Shown here piece after piece: positions 1 to 9,864 of a stretch of DNA of 64,000 bases. The DNA comes from Shewanella psychropiezotolerans (GTDB taxonomy: Bacteria; Pseudomonadota; Gammaproteobacteria; Enterobacterales; Shewanellaceae), in assembly GCF_007197555.1 (NCBI RefSeq), contig NZ_CP041614.1, forward strand, positions 620,001 to 684,000, in the 5' to 3' direction. The position numbers and the translations under genes were made by a program. Position 1 is the stretch's first letter, and each line of letters begins with the position of its first letter. The notes under the pieces are model-generated. The model saw only the letters and a list, made by a program, of their open reading frames with translations, was not told the DNA's origin and searched no databases.

Positions 1-19
1 ATAAACTAGATGAGATGGG

Positions 20-1312
20 CTAATCACTAGCCCTTGTCTCACTGGTATTGGGAAAGGTCAGCTTAGCAATGCAACCTGATTCTTCTCCAGACGTTAACAT
101 CAGTTGCCAGCCATAGCGTTCGCAGAGTGCATCTACGATTAGTAGGCCTAAGCCGTGACCGTCTTTGCTCTGTTCTGAATCATTCAATCCCCGGCCCTGG
201 TCTAGGACTTTGATACAAGACTGCCAAACTTCCAGGGTGATAATTCCTGAATCACTGGCATTGATGGCGTTCTGTAACAAGTTGATCAATAACATCCTCA
301 GTACGGGAGGGCTTGGCTGAATGTCTGGTTCAGCAAATATCTTGAGCTCGACCTTGAGATGCTTATATTTAGCCAGAGGGGACACCTCATCCAAGATCTG
401 CTTTATCTCTTTTTCAACCAGTTTCCTACTGGTGGAATTCTCTCTTGTCTGTTCCTGTTTGACCAGACTCAGCAGGGCTTCAATCGTGTGTTGCATGTCG
501 GCCGTAGCCTTAGCGATTCTTGCTCTCTGTCGAAGTTGAAACTCAGGCTTATCACTCTTGTCGAGCAGCTTGGTGGCTCCCAGAATAACGGTTAAAGGAG
601 TTCTTAGCTCATGGCTGGCATACTTGGCGAATGACTGCTCTTGTTTTATTAGGAGTTCATTTTGATTGCGATATTTATTCAGGCTATTAGATAGCTCTGT
701 GAACTCTAATGCCGAACCTTCCGGGACTGAGAAGCTGGTTTCTCTTTGGGCGGATTTCAGTTGCTGGCTGAGCTGATTGACAGGCTGCACCAGACGTTTA
801 GATAATTTTGAAATGGCGAAATCGAATGCCAGATAGAGGAGTATCATGATAGCGAGAGAGGCAAAATTGATATATCGCCATTCATCAGAGCTGAGTTCGA
901 CTTTTTCTGCTTCCATGGTTAAGAAGAGAGGTCTAGTCTCACCTTCGAGAATAAAGCTGGAGTGATGGAAAAAGAGGTCGTGGGCTATGTCATCGGTGAT
1001 TTCATCATTGTAGCCAATGGGGTATTGGCTGAGTTGTTGGAATTGCTTAGGTAACGTTTGGACAGAATCATAGGCTAAAATATTAGGACCTATGATGAGG
1101 GGGGAGCTTGCCCCTTGCTGAAATTGGTCGACAGAAAAATCAGCTGTCTGCTGTAAGTTACGCTTGTTTATCTCATCTTCGAGCCAGTAGAGGCCCGCCT
1201 GACTCAGAGCAAAAACCAATATACCAATAAGCAGAGCGATGGCATTGAAATAGAGGCTTAATTTCTTGGTTAAGCTCTGGGCCGTGGAGCTAGGAGGTTG
1301 AGGGGTTTTCAT
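20..1312 (-). CDS. Sensor histidine kinase
   Basis: Inner-membrane sensor kinase of 430 residues. It has two membrane segments (about residues 24-43 and 148-166) around a periplasmic sensor of about 100 residues, then a HAMP-like linker (170-220). The phosphoacceptor box is ASHELRTPL with His234. An N box (LINLLQNAIN) and a G box (GHGLGLLIVDAL) form the ATPase domain. The start overlaps the end of the upstream response-regulator gene by 23 bases, so the two are co-transcribed and probably translationally coupled. The signal sensed cannot be read from the sequence. The periplasmic domain matches no family I recognise. Confidence 0.93.
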   Translation of the reverse strand: MKTPQPPSSTAQSLTKKLSLYFNAIALLIGILVFALSQAGLYWLEDEINKRNLQQTADFSVDQFQQGASSPLIIGPNILAYDSVQTLPKQFQQLSQYPIGYNDEITDDIAHDLFFHHSSFILEGETRPLFLTMEAEKVELSSDEWRYINFASLAIMILLYLAFDFAISKLSKRLVQPVNQLSQQLKSAQRETSFSVPEGSALEFTELSNSLNKYRNQNELLIKQEQSFAKYASHELRTPLTVILGATKLLDKSDKPEFQLRQRARIAKATADMQHTIEALLSLVKQEQTRENSTSRKLVEKEIKQILDEVSPLAKYKHLKVELKIFAEPDIQPSPPVLRMLLINLLQNAINASDSGIITLEVWQSCIKVLDQGRGLNDSEQSKDGHGLGLLIVDALCERYGWQLMLTSGEESGCIAKLTFPNTSETRASD

Positions 1313-2003
1313 TACTATTATTTAACGTTTCCTGTTGAAGTTTAAAGCCTATTTTTGGCACCGTGACCAGCATTGACTCAGAAAATGGCTTATCTAATTG
1401 ATTGCGAAGTTGGTACATGTGGCTACGTAATATGTCGCTACCCGGTGGCATATCACCCCATAACTCCTCGATAAGCTCTTCACGTTTGACCACGTTCGGC
1501 GCTCGCTTCATTAATAATTGCAATATTTGATAGCAAGCAGGCGTCAGAATGAGCTTAGTTCCGTTGCGATAGACTTGATGTTCAGCCGTGTTTAATTCGA
1601 GGCTGCCGTATTTTAATATGCCTAAGGCTACTCTTCCTTGCTGGCGTTTGATCAATGCTGTGACTCGGGCATTGAGTACATCTAAGTCGAAAGGTTTGGC
1701 TAGATAGTCGTCAGCCCCTGATTCAAATCCGTTGAGCAGATCTTGCTTATCATCGAGGGCCGTTAACATGAGGATCGGAGTGGTACAGCCTTGCTTTCTG
1801 AGTTCTTTAGCGACACTGAGGCCATCCATCTTAGGCAGCATTAGATCCAGTATGATGGCGTCGAAGTTGGACTCAAGAGCGAGCTTAAATCCGAGCTCGC
1901 CATTGGTCGCGAAATCGACTTCTGTTCCTTGCACTTCAAAATAATCGGCAAGAATGCCTGCGACATCTTGATTATCTTCAACGATTAATAGTTTTGACCT
2001 CAA
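1290..2003 (-). CDS. OmpR/PhoB-family response regulator
   Basis: DNA-binding response regulator of 237 residues, partner of the overlapping histidine kinase. The receiver domain (1-120) has the acidic pair ED at 9-10, phospho-acceptor Asp53 in ILDLMLPKMDG, the conserved Thr in MLTA and Lys in AKPFD. A winged-helix effector domain (about 130-225) follows, with the usual R-x-H-x-x-x-LR-x-x-L recognition pattern near 205-215. It is the first gene of the two-gene operon. A divergent gap of about 250 bp separates it from the OmpA-like lipoprotein gene, which is a possible but unproven target. Confidence 0.93.
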   Translation of the reverse strand: MRSKLLIVEDNQDVAGILADYFEVQGTEVDFATNGELGFKLALESNFDAIILDLMLPKMDGLSVAKELRKQGCTTPILMLTALDDKQDLLNGFESGADDYLAKPFDLDVLNARVTALIKRQQGRVALGILKYGSLELNTAEHQVYRNGTKLILTPACYQILQLLMKRAPNVVKREELIEELWGDMPPGSDILRSHMYQLRNQLDKPFSESMLVTVPKIGFKLQQETLNNSNENPSTS

Positions 2004-2252
2004 TGTACCTTACCTATTGTTTTTTAGAGTCGAGAATTATCTCATTTAAATGTGTAAAAAATGTCGACTTGGTAACAACTCGATGCATCATGAATAAATA
2101 TTAAGCTGAAATAATGAACGGTTAGCCGATGAACATTTGTTTATTCATAAGGAGTTTATATACTGAACATCATTCAATTTACAAAATGTAAACTGTATTT
2201 ACCCTGTTGTATATCTTGAGTGTAAACTTATCAAGATATTCTGGAGTTCTAT

Positions 2253-2933
2253 GTGATCAAAAAAATTAATAAGTCAGCACTGAGTGTTGCAGTTCTTGCT
2301 ACTAGTATCTTAGTTGCAGGTTGCCAGACGACAAATCCCTATACTAACGAAAGTCAAAACGCCAAAGCCACCAATGGTGCCCTTATCGGCGCGATTGCGG
2401 GCGCTGCTATCGGAGTTGTATCTTCGAGCAAGAGCGATCGTGGTAAGGGAGCCCTGATCGGTGCAGCCTCGGGGGCGGCTTTAGGTGGTGGTATTGGTTA
2501 TTACATGGATACCCAAGAAGCCGAATTGAGGAAGCAACTTAAGTCAACAGGAGTGAGTGTGACTCGCTCCGGTGACAATATTGTGCTGAATATGCCGAAT
2601 GAAGTCACCTTCGGAGTCGATGAGGTTCATCTCAATTCTGGAGCTAAAAAGGTGCTTAATAGCGTGGCCTTAGTGGCTAAAGAGTATGATCAAACTCAAC
2701 TCAATATATTGGGTTATACGGACAGTTCAGGTTCTGAGTCATACAACCTGCGTTTATCGAAAATTCGCGCCATTGAAGTGGGTAATTATCTTGTGGCTCA
2801 GAAAGTGGAATATGCCAGAGTAAAGTCTGAAGGCATAGGTGAAGCTAGACCTATTGCGAGTAATTCTTCGGCAGAAGGCAGGGCGCAGAACCGCCGTGTG
2901 GAGATTATCTTGAGTCCATTGCCTCAAAGTTAA
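2253..2933 (+). CDS. OmpA-family outer-membrane lipoprotein (YiaD-like)
   Basis: Protein of 226 residues starting with GTG, with CTGGAG about 8 bases upstream. The lipobox is LVAGC, so the mature protein begins at Cys24 and is lipidated. Next comes a glycine-zipper stretch (about 42-90, with repeated GALIGA-type motifs) that may insert in the membrane. The C-terminal OmpA-like peptidoglycan-binding domain (about 115-222) contains ILGYTDSSGS and an NRRVEI-type end. It likely tethers outer membrane to cell wall. It is transcribed alone and followed by a strong terminator. Confidence 0.9.
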   Translation: MIKKINKSALSVAVLATSILVAGCQTTNPYTNESQNAKATNGALIGAIAGAAIGVVSSSKSDRGKGALIGAASGAALGGGIGYYMDTQEAELRKQLKSTGVSVTRSGDNIVLNMPNEVTFGVDEVHLNSGAKKVLNSVALVAKEYDQTQLNILGYTDSSGSESYNLRLSKIRAIEVGNYLVAQKVEYARVKSEGIGEARPIASNSSAEGRAQNRRVEIILSPLPQS

Positions 2934-2955
2934 TTCTTGTTTATTACAGTTTCTA

Positions 2956-2982
2956 AAAAGGCTTCCCTTGGGAAGCCTTTTC
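2956..2982 (+). terminator. Rho-independent terminator after the OmpA-like gene
   Basis: The stem AAAAGGCTTCCC / GGGAAGCCTTTT has almost no loop and is followed by T-rich sequence. It lies 23 bases after the stop codon. An A-run on the left means it could also act for the opposite gene. Confidence 0.85.
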
Positions 2983-3013
2983 TCTTCTTGAGTGCCAATG
3001 TTGGACACTAGGT

Positions 3014-3856
3014 TCATCTATTAATCTGCATTCGATTAATAATACGGTAAGTCACATATATCAATAACAGAATAACAAGGTAAATAACCCACCTGATGGT
3101 ATGGTGGTTACTGATTTTTACATCTATCGCTTGGGTTAGTTTTGGAAGAATCTCTTCTATTTTATGTATATCAGAGCGCATCTGTCCCATGGTCCCGGCT
3201 TCATGGGAATACTGATGGCTTTCAATAAACTGCTTCAGTGTATTGACCTTTTTCAGGTATCCCTCAAGCTCTAGTTTGAGCTTTTTGGACACATCTTGCC
3301 ATTGACTGATTGCCATGACATTATTACCCAAGAGTTGCAGTGATATGGCTTGTTTCGAGGTGATATATTCGAACAAGTGTTGGCGTATCGCTAATGTCTG
3401 AGCATAAACATTATTATCCTCAATCTTGGCGAGTTTCTCTAATCTTTCTTGTAGGGCCATCAAACTATTCAACATACTCAAAGATTGTTTGTCTGACTTG
3501 TCTAGTTCGGAAGTGAGTACGATGAAATTTGCTTCATAACTTTTTAAATTAAGCTTCATCTGTGTAATGAGATCTGTCTGTATGTCCCATATCGAGAAAC
3601 ACGTATTTGAGAGAGCAAACTCTCTCTTTAGCTCCTTGAGTGTTTGTTGCCACTTCTTTAAGTATTTATCCTGCTTCCTAAAAAAGAAATCTTTCTCATG
3701 ACGGCGAAGGCTGAGCTTTTTTATGGAGAGTTCTAAACTGATCTCTTTACATTGGTTAAGCTGAGCGAGTCTATGTAGGTAGATCTCACTAATGCCTATG
3801 CTCAATATGATACACAGGATTATTGGGATAAGTATGAGTGGGTTAAAAGGTTTCAA
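3014..3856 (-). CDS. Membrane-anchored helical sensor-like protein without output domain
   Basis: Protein of 280 residues: one N-terminal membrane segment (about 7-25), a long charged helical region (about 28-250), then a second membrane segment (about 254-273) and only about nine cytoplasmic residues. The stretch LRRHEKDFFFRKQDKYLKKW near residue 50 resembles the opening of helical bimodular (HBM) ligand-binding domains of chemoreceptors and sensor kinases. The HAMP and signalling domains that normally follow the second membrane segment are absent, and no MCP or kinase sequence lies downstream. It could be a truncated receptor or a stand-alone regulatory sensor. HBM assignment is by motif resemblance only. 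Confidence 0.7.
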   Translation of the reverse strand: MKPFNPLILIPIILCIILSIGISEIYLHRLAQLNQCKEISLELSIKKLSLRRHEKDFFFRKQDKYLKKWQQTLKELKREFALSNTCFSIWDIQTDLITQMKLNLKSYEANFIVLTSELDKSDKQSLSMLNSLMALQERLEKLAKIEDNNVYAQTLAIRQHLFEYITSKQAISLQLLGNNVMAISQWQDVSKKLKLELEGYLKKVNTLKQFIESHQYSHEAGTMGQMRSDIHKIEEILPKLTQAIDVKISNHHTIRWVIYLVILLLIYVTYRIINRMQINR

Positions 3857-3973
3857 ACAAGGGCCCGCAGAGTGCTTTTTACAAGTATAGCGTTAAAAGG
3901 CAAGACTGCTGGACTGGAGGCCTTGCTTAAGCCCCTTTTAGGGGCTAATACTTGTTACCGGTTTTTTATTAGA

Positions 3974-5335
3974 TCACAGCAGGAAGAAGGTGGCCAGTCC
4001 GAGGAAGGCGAACAAACCAATCACATCAGTGACTGTGGTTAACACCATGCCACCGGCGAGGGCCGGGTCGATGTTCATTTTTTTAAGTAGTAATGGAATA
4101 CTTGCACCGGCAAACCCTGCCACTGTCATATTGATTAGCATGGCTCCGCCTATGAGTGCACCTAAGGCTATATCACCTTTCCAGAGCCACACGGCTGCGA
4201 ATACCAATACTGACCATAACAAGCCATTGAGGAAACCGATGGCCAACTCCTTGCCTATCAGCCAACGAGAGTTACTCTGTCCTATCTGGCCCAGTGCAAT
4301 TCCTCGAATCACCAGGGCTAAGGTCTGATTACCGGCGACGCCTCCCATGCTCGGCACTATGGTCATAAGAATCGCTATGGTGGCAAATTGCTCCAGCGTG
4401 CCTTCAAACATATTACTGACAGACGCTGCCAAGAGCGCGGCAAATAGGTTGATGGTCAGCCATAGAGAGCGCTGTAAAGTACTCTTTAAGACCGGGCCAA
4501 AGGTATCGCTATCTTCATCCATACCCGCCATGCCCATCATGGAGTGCTCGGCATCTTCCCTGATGATATCAACGACATCATCTATGGTGATCCTGCCAAG
4601 CAGCTGATTATCTTCGCCGATAACAGGTGCCGAGATCCAATCGTGTCGTTCAAATAGTTGTGCGACTTCGCTGTCATTCATGCCAACAGGAATACCTTCT
4701 AGATCCGAGGCCATAATGTCTCTGACTGATGCGTCCGGGTTGCAGGTGAGCAGATCTGAAATCCGCACACCGCCGAGTAAATTATCACGTTTATCGACGA
4801 CATAGAGGGTGTCAGTCGCTTCCGGTAGCTTTCCACGAATTCTAAGGTAACGCAGTATCACATCTATGTTGACGTCGGGACGTAGGGTGACGGTATCGGT
4901 ATTCATGATACTGCCAGCGGTGTCGTCCGGGTAAGATAGCGCCTGCTCGACTCTCGTCCTATCTTGGCTGCTCATGGACTGGAGTACTTTATTGAAGACA
5001 CTGTCGGGCAAACTACGCAGGATATAGGCAAGATCGTCGGTATCCATGCCTTCCGCGGCTTTCGCGACTCGCTCTGGTGTCATCTGTTTGATGAGGCTAT
5101 CTTTTAGTTCCTCCCCTAACTCGTCTAAGATCTCCCCGGTATGATCCAGATCGATAAGTTGCCATAAGACCTGACGCGTTCTTGGCGGAGATGATTCTAA
5201 AATAAAGGCCACATCCGATGCTGCCATATCATGGAGCATGTTTCTGACATGAACAAACATACCATTACCAAGGGCTTGGGTAAGCTGATTTAGACGTTGA
5301 TCGGTTGTTTCACTGTCTAGCACTTCTTTCGGCAT
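3974..5335 (-). CDS. mgtE: Magnesium transporter MgtE
   Basis: Inner-membrane Mg2+ channel of 453 residues, full length for the family. Domains in order: N-terminal superhelical MgtE_N (about 20-130), two CBS domains (about 135-255) that sense cytosolic Mg2+, then a membrane domain of five helices (about 285-453) with the conserved PSMGGVAGNQTLAL motif of the pore. It is read in the same direction as ptsO-rapZ-ptsN but about 100 bases further on, so it may share their transcript. A palindrome (TTAAGCCCC/GGGGCTAA) lies beyond its stop, at about 3928-3949. Confidence 0.95.
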   Translation of the reverse strand: MPKEVLDSETTDQRLNQLTQALGNGMFVHVRNMLHDMAASDVAFILESSPPRTRQVLWQLIDLDHTGEILDELGEELKDSLIKQMTPERVAKAAEGMDTDDLAYILRSLPDSVFNKVLQSMSSQDRTRVEQALSYPDDTAGSIMNTDTVTLRPDVNIDVILRYLRIRGKLPEATDTLYVVDKRDNLLGGVRISDLLTCNPDASVRDIMASDLEGIPVGMNDSEVAQLFERHDWISAPVIGEDNQLLGRITIDDVVDIIREDAEHSMMGMAGMDEDSDTFGPVLKSTLQRSLWLTINLFAALLAASVSNMFEGTLEQFATIAILMTIVPSMGGVAGNQTLALVIRGIALGQIGQSNSRWLIGKELAIGFLNGLLWSVLVFAAVWLWKGDIALGALIGGAMLINMTVAGFAGASIPLLLKKMNIDPALAGGMVLTTVTDVIGLFAFLGLATFFLL

Positions 5336-5434
5336 AGTGGACCCTCCTTTGGTTGTGTTTGATAGTTTGCTTTAGATTAGGGTTAGCTAATTTGTAAAAG
5401 AAAGGGCGAATATAGTGAGAGTAAAAGGTTAGGG

Positions 5435-5710
5435 TTAACTTGCTTCATCGAATTTTGCATCGACAAGTGCACATATTGCATCTAGCGCAGCATCGGCATC
5501 CTGACCTTCACCGAGCAGTGTGATGGTTTTTCCCATGCCAGTTTCTAGCATCAATAAGCCTAACACACTGGCAGCAGAGGCCTCCTTCTTTCCCTGCACT
5601 ATGGTTATCTCGGCGTCAAACTCGGACGCCAGGATGGCGAGTTTAGTTGCGGCTCGGGCATGGAGGCCGAGTTTATTACATATGGTGACCTGGCGTTCTA
5701 ATTTAGTCAT
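5435..5710 (-). CDS. ptsO: Nitrogen-PTS phosphocarrier NPr (HPr family)
   Basis: HPr-like protein of 91 residues with the phosphorylation site GLHARAA (His17) and a conserved regulatory-site region near [13 protein letters not shown]. In the nitrogen-related PTS it carries phosphate from EI-Ntr (PtsP) to EIIA-Ntr (PtsN). It overlaps the end of rapZ by 8 bases. The context, next to ptsN and rpoN, separates it from sugar-PTS HPr. Confidence 0.93.
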   Translation of the reverse strand: MTKLERQVTICNKLGLHARAATKLAILASEFDAEITIVQGKKEASAASVLGLLMLETGMGKTITLLGEGQDADAALDAICALVDAKFDEAS

Positions 5711-6551
5711 TACTCAATTCGCGATGACGCGCCTGAATCTTATGCTTACTGTTACTAAATAGCTTAGCTAATTGCTCTGTGACATAAACAGATCTATGTT
5801 GTCCGCCAGTACAACCTATGGCGATGGTAAGGTAGCTACGGTTATTTCTTTCAAGATGAGGTAACCAGGTTGCCAGTAAGTTTTCTATTTGCCAGATAAA
5901 TTTATTGACTGTGGGTTGTTGGCTCAAAAAAAGTTGAACCGGCTCATCTAGCCCTGTCATGGATCTTAGCTCCGGTTCCCAATGGGGGTTTGGCAAGAAA
6001 CGAACGTCAAACATGAAGTCTGCCTCGGCTGGCATCCCGTATTTGAAGCCAAAAGATTCGAAGTTAATGACCAACTCTTTATCGATACTGCCTAGGAGAA
6101 TTTCACGGATCTTGTCACTCAGGTCGTAGATATTGAGGTTTGATGTGTCTATGTAATGATCGACCATCTTAGACACGGGTTCGAGCAGTTCTCTTTCATG
6201 CTCTATCGCCTCTTTAAGAGACGTCTTAGTGCGGGATAGTGGGTGTAATCTTCGGGTTTCACTGTAACGTTTCAGCAGTACCTCATCGCTCGAGTTCAAG
6301 AAGAAACTGAGTAATTCTGTGCCTTCGGGGAGGTTAGCAAACTGCTTCTCTAGCTCTTTGTCTTGCTCTGATATATTACGCACGTCGACACTAATGGCTA
6401 CGAGTTCTGTACTGCCTTTGAGTTGTTCGAGCAAGGTATCCATTAGTGGCAGAGGAAGGTTATCGACACAGTAGTAGCCAAGATCTTCTAAGACCCTGAG
6501 TACGACAGATTTTCCCGAACCGGAACGACCGGACACCATCACCAGTTTCAT
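5703..6551 (-). CDS. rapZ: RNase adapter protein RapZ
   Basis: Protein of 282 residues with Walker A motif GRSGSGKS at 8-15 and the RapZ-specific C-terminal domain containing [12 protein letters not shown]. In enterobacteria RapZ binds the small RNA GlmZ and delivers it to RNase E, so adjusting glucosamine-6-phosphate synthase levels. Whether this exact role holds in Shewanella is inference. Four bases of overlap with ptsN and eight with ptsO show tight coupling in one operon. Confidence 0.95.
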   Translation of the reverse strand: MKLVMVSGRSGSGKSVVLRVLEDLGYYCVDNLPLPLMDTLLEQLKGSTELVAISVDVRNISEQDKELEKQFANLPEGTELLSFFLNSSDEVLLKRYSETRRLHPLSRTKTSLKEAIEHERELLEPVSKMVDHYIDTSNLNIYDLSDKIREILLGSIDKELVINFESFGFKYGMPAEADFMFDVRFLPNPHWEPELRSMTGLDEPVQLFLSQQPTVNKFIWQIENLLATWLPHLERNNRSYLTIAIGCTGGQHRSVYVTEQLAKLFSNSKHKIQARHRELSND

Positions 6552-6991
6552 TGTGTTATCACCTGATAGAGTTCTGACTCATCTTGAGTTTTTCGTAACT
6601 GTTTCACAATATGCTTGTTATTGAGTTTCTCAGCCATGGATGACAGAGTACTCAAGTGCTGCTCACATTGATCCGCAGGGACTAAAAGTGCAAATAGTAT
6701 ATCTACAGGTTGCTTATCAATGGCGTCGAAGGAGATAGGCTCTTCGCACTTGATTAATACAGCAACCGGTTGACTTATATTGCTCAACCTACCATGAGGA
6801 ATCGCAATACCATTACCTATACCTGTGCTTCCCATTTTTTCCCTCGCCAAGAGACTTTCAAAAATCTCTTGTGAAGATAGGGTTGGGTACTGGACAGCGG
6901 CAAGATCGCTGATGAGTTCCAGTACCTTTTTCTTACTGCCCGGAGTGGCGCAAGTTGTACATTCCGGCTGCAGGATGGTGCTTAATTCCAT
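6548..6991 (-). CDS. ptsN: PTS EIIA-Ntr component PtsN
   Basis: Regulatory EIIA protein of 147 residues. The phosphorylated histidine is His66 in GIAIPHGRL. PtsN takes phosphate from NPr and regulates potassium transport, nitrogen and cell-envelope responses rather than moving sugar. It lies directly after hpf (2-base gap) and overlaps rapZ, the standard rpoN-hpf-ptsN-rapZ-ptsO order. Confidence 0.95.
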   Translation of the reverse strand: MELSTILQPECTTCATPGSKKKVLELISDLAAVQYPTLSSQEIFESLLAREKMGSTGIGNGIAIPHGRLSNISQPVAVLIKCEEPISFDAIDKQPVDILFALLVPADQCEQHLSTLSSMAEKLNNKHIVKQLRKTQDESELYQVITQ

Positions 6992-6993
6992 TA

Positions 6994-7281
6994 TTAATGC
7001 TTTGTTAGCTTCTCTTTGTGTTTAATAACCTGACGGTCGAGCTTATCAATCAGGGAGTCGATAGCGGCGTACATGTCAGCGTTCTCTGACATAGCAAAAA
7101 CCTCACCACCGGCAAGGTGGAGTTTAGCTTCGGCTTTTTGCTGCATTTTCTGAACATTTAAAATAACGTGTACATTATTGATCTGATCGAAATGTCGTTC
7201 AAGCTTAGTGAACTTTTCTTCGACATATTGCCTTAGCGATGTAGTGATCTCTATATGGTGTCCAGTTAGGTTTATTTGCAT
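6994..7281 (-). CDS. hpf: Ribosome hibernation promoting factor (short HPF)
   Basis: Ribosome-associated protein of 95 residues, the short HPF/YfiA type with the pattern beginning MQINLTGHHIEIT and a basic C-terminus. It binds the 30S subunit in stationary phase and helps form inactive 100S dimers. It is downstream of rpoN, separated by 214 bp containing a perfect hairpin. GGAGGAG-type sequence lies just upstream of the start on the minus strand. Confidence 0.93.
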   Translation of the reverse strand: MQINLTGHHIEITTSLRQYVEEKFTKLERHFDQINNVHVILNVQKMQQKAEAKLHLAGGEVFAMSENADMYAAIDSLIDKLDRQVIKHKEKLTKH

Positions 7282-7416
7282 AGAAATACTCCTCCAGTGT
7301 CCAATTTAACTCTTAGGTAGGTTGTAGAAAAATCTTTCGGGATTTAACTCACAACATAATTCCCTGTTATACCAGGAGTTGAGCCTAAGGGTTATCGACT
7401 ACAGGCTGCTTCTGGT

Positions 7417-7443
7417 GATTAGCGCTCAACATGAGCGCTAATC
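7417..7443. other. Perfect inverted repeat between rpoN and hpf
   Basis: GATTAGCGCTC / GAGCGCTAATC form 11-bp perfect arms around a 5-nt loop (aacat). There is no T-run on either strand, so it is not a classical terminator. It may be an mRNA stabiliser or processing hairpin that sets the ratio of rpoN to hpf-ptsN expression. Confidence 0.6.
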
Positions 7444-7495
7444 AGGTCGTGGCTAAGTAGATTTTTCTATTTAGGTGACGACCTTACTTCCTTCT

Positions 7496-8979
7496 TTATA
7501 AACTCTTACGTTGATTCGATGGTGGAATCAACATGGCTTCACGATACTTAGCTATGGTGCGCCTCGCGACCTGAATTCCCTGCTCTGCTAATAGCAAAGC
7601 CATCTTACTGTCGCTGAGTGGTTTCTGTTGATTTTCGGCTGCAACCAGCTTCTTTATGAAAGCACGAATGGCGGTAGATGAACACTCGCCGCCATCATCG
7701 GTCCCCACATGGCTGGAGAAAAAGTATTTCAGCTCAAATATGCCCCTCGGGGTATGCATATATTTTTGTGTGGTGACACGGGATATGGTGGATTCGTGCA
7801 TCTCTACGGCTTCGGCTATGTCGTTCAATACCATAGGTTTCATGGCTTCTTCACCGAATTCGAAGAAGCCCTGTTGGAATTTAACTATGCAGTTTGAGAC
7901 TTTCAGTAAGGTCTCGTTGCGGCTCTCTAAGCTCTTGATAAACCACTTAGCCTCTTGCAGGTGACCACGAATAAACTGACTATCTGATTGATTCTTGGTA
8001 CTTTTCACCATGGATGCATAATGTTGGTTGACGTTGATCTTCGGCATATTGTCTGGATTTAACTCAACCATCCAACGACCTTTCTTCTTGGTCACAGTGA
8101 CATCTGGGATGACATACTCATCTTTACCTGGAGTAATGGCGAGTCCTGGGCGGGGATTAAGCGTTTGGATTAACTCAATGGCGACTCTGAGATCATCTTC
8201 CTTAAGCTTAGTCTTACGCATTAACTGGCGGAAATCACGTCCTGCGATCAGATCCAGATGATCTTTGATAAGGAGCCTGGCATTATCTATGTGGGGGGTT
8301 GTATCTGCGTATTGTGCCAGTTGAATCAAGAGACATTCGCTGAGGTCCCTGGCTGCTATGCCGATAGGATCGAAGTGTTGGATACGTTTGAGGACGGCTT
8401 CAACTTCATCCTGTTCAATTTCTGGATCACCCATGGCCTCGAGAATATCTTCAACACTTTGGGTGAGATAGCCCCTCTCATCAATGGCATCTATGATGGC
8501 GGTCGCTATGGCGAGATCATTATCAGAAAACGGTGTCAGGTTCTTCTGCCATTCGAGATGCTCATACAAACCTTCGCTGGTCTCGCCTTGGAAGGGCATA
8601 TCATCGTCGCGCATGGCACCAGAACTCGAGTTCGGAGACGCGGTATAGACTTCATCCCAAGTGGTGTCCATGGGGAGCTCTTCTGGCATGGAATCTTGGG
8701 TTATTGCCTCTGAGGTTTCAACCGCAGAGCTGTCGATTGGACCATCACCTTCGCCATCACCCGTGGCGTTAAAGTCTTCTGCGTCTATGGTCTTATCTTC
8801 ACCATTGACTGGGGGTCAACCTGTTCTTCATCTAGTTCGAGAAGGGGGTTGGAGTCTAACGCTTGTTGGATTTCTTGTTGCAGTTCCAGCGACGATAGTT
8901 GCAATAGACGTATAGCCTGCTGCAGTTGTGGTGTCATGGTTAACTGCTGACCCATTTTAAGCTGGAGTGACGCTTTCAT
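7496..8979 (-). CDS. rpoN: RNA polymerase sigma-54 factor RpoN (frameshifted as read)
   Basis: Sigma-54 in two pieces. The N-terminal activator-interacting region (glutamine-rich, [17 protein letters not shown]) runs from 8979 to about 8815. The core-binding domain, HTH and the RpoN box [13 protein letters not shown] occupy 8800-7496. As read, the first frame stops about 30 bases after the C5 run (G5 on the plus strand, 8811-8815). Adding one base there restores a continuous protein of about 494 residues, the normal length. The intervening acidic Region II reads sensibly in the restored frame. The gene is complete at both ends, and I treat it as intact with a sequencing error. Confidence 0.9.
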
Positions 8980-9132
8980 TTACCGCTATTCCCTTCATTG
9001 TAATTATAAAATGAGAAAGCCTGCTTTGACTTGTTTGGGGTTTCTCTGAGCCCCTGGACCTTAGGCTGAGTAAGCCGAGTGTCGATAAATACTCATCCCT
9101 TAATGCGCGTTAAGAATGAGTCTCTTGATTAA

Positions 9133-9864
9133 CTATAGCTTGAATTGTTCACCTAAGTACACAGCTCGTACTTGCTTATTGTCCAAGATCTCGGCGGGTG
9201 TACCTTCAGCGATTAAATTTCCGTGACTGACTATGTAAGCTCGCTCACATACGTCTAAAGTTTCACGCACATTATGGTCAGTGATCAGTACACCTAAGCC
9301 GCGACTCTTAAGCTGCTCGATGATTTTTTTAATGTCGATAACCGAAATAGGATCCACCCCTGCAAAGGGCTCATCGAGGAGAATAAACTTAGGGTTAGCT
9401 GCCAAGGCTCTGGCTATCTCGACGCGTCTGCGTTCACCGCCCGAGAGTGCCATGCCTTGGCTGTCACGAATATGGGTAATATGAAACTCTTCCAGAAGGC
9501 TCTCGAGTTGTTCTTCCCGGGTGTTGTTATCTATATCTGAACGTGTCTGTAGTACCGCCATTATGTTATCCCTAACCGATAACTTCCTAAAGATGCTCGC
9601 CTCTTGAGGTAGGTAACCTATGCCTTTTCTTGCCCTCAAGTGCATAGGATCTAAGGTCAGATCATCATCATCGATTAAGATCCTACCTTTATCACTCTGT
9701 ACTAAGCCTACGATCATGTAGAAAGTGGTGGTTTTTCCCGCGCCATTAGGGCCTAACAGACCGACTATCTGTCCGGTTTTGACTGTGATACTGACATCTT
9801 GAACTACGGCTCTATTCTTATAACTCTTGGCAAGGTTGACTGCCTTTAGCGTCATCTGGCTCAT
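9133..9864 (-). CDS. lptB: LPS export ABC transporter ATP-binding protein LptB
   Basis: ABC ATPase of 243 residues that powers extraction of LPS from the inner membrane with LptFG and passes it to LptC-LptA. Walker A is GPNGAGKTT (35-43), the signature is LSGGERRR, Walker B is [11 protein letters not shown], and the H-loop is ITDHN. Its start overlaps lptA by 4 bases. Position between lptA and rpoN is the conserved proteobacterial arrangement. Confidence 0.96.
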   Translation of the reverse strand: MSQMTLKAVNLAKSYKNRAVVQDVSITVKTGQIVGLLGPNGAGKTTTFYMIVGLVQSDKGRILIDDDDLTLDPMHLRARKGIGYLPQEASIFRKLSVRDNIMAVLQTRSDIDNNTREEQLESLLEEFHITHIRDSQGMALSGGERRRVEIARALAANPKFILLDEPFAGVDPISVIDIKKIIEQLKSRGLGVLITDHNVRETLDVCERAYIVSHGNLIAEGTPAEILDNKQVRAVYLGEQFKL

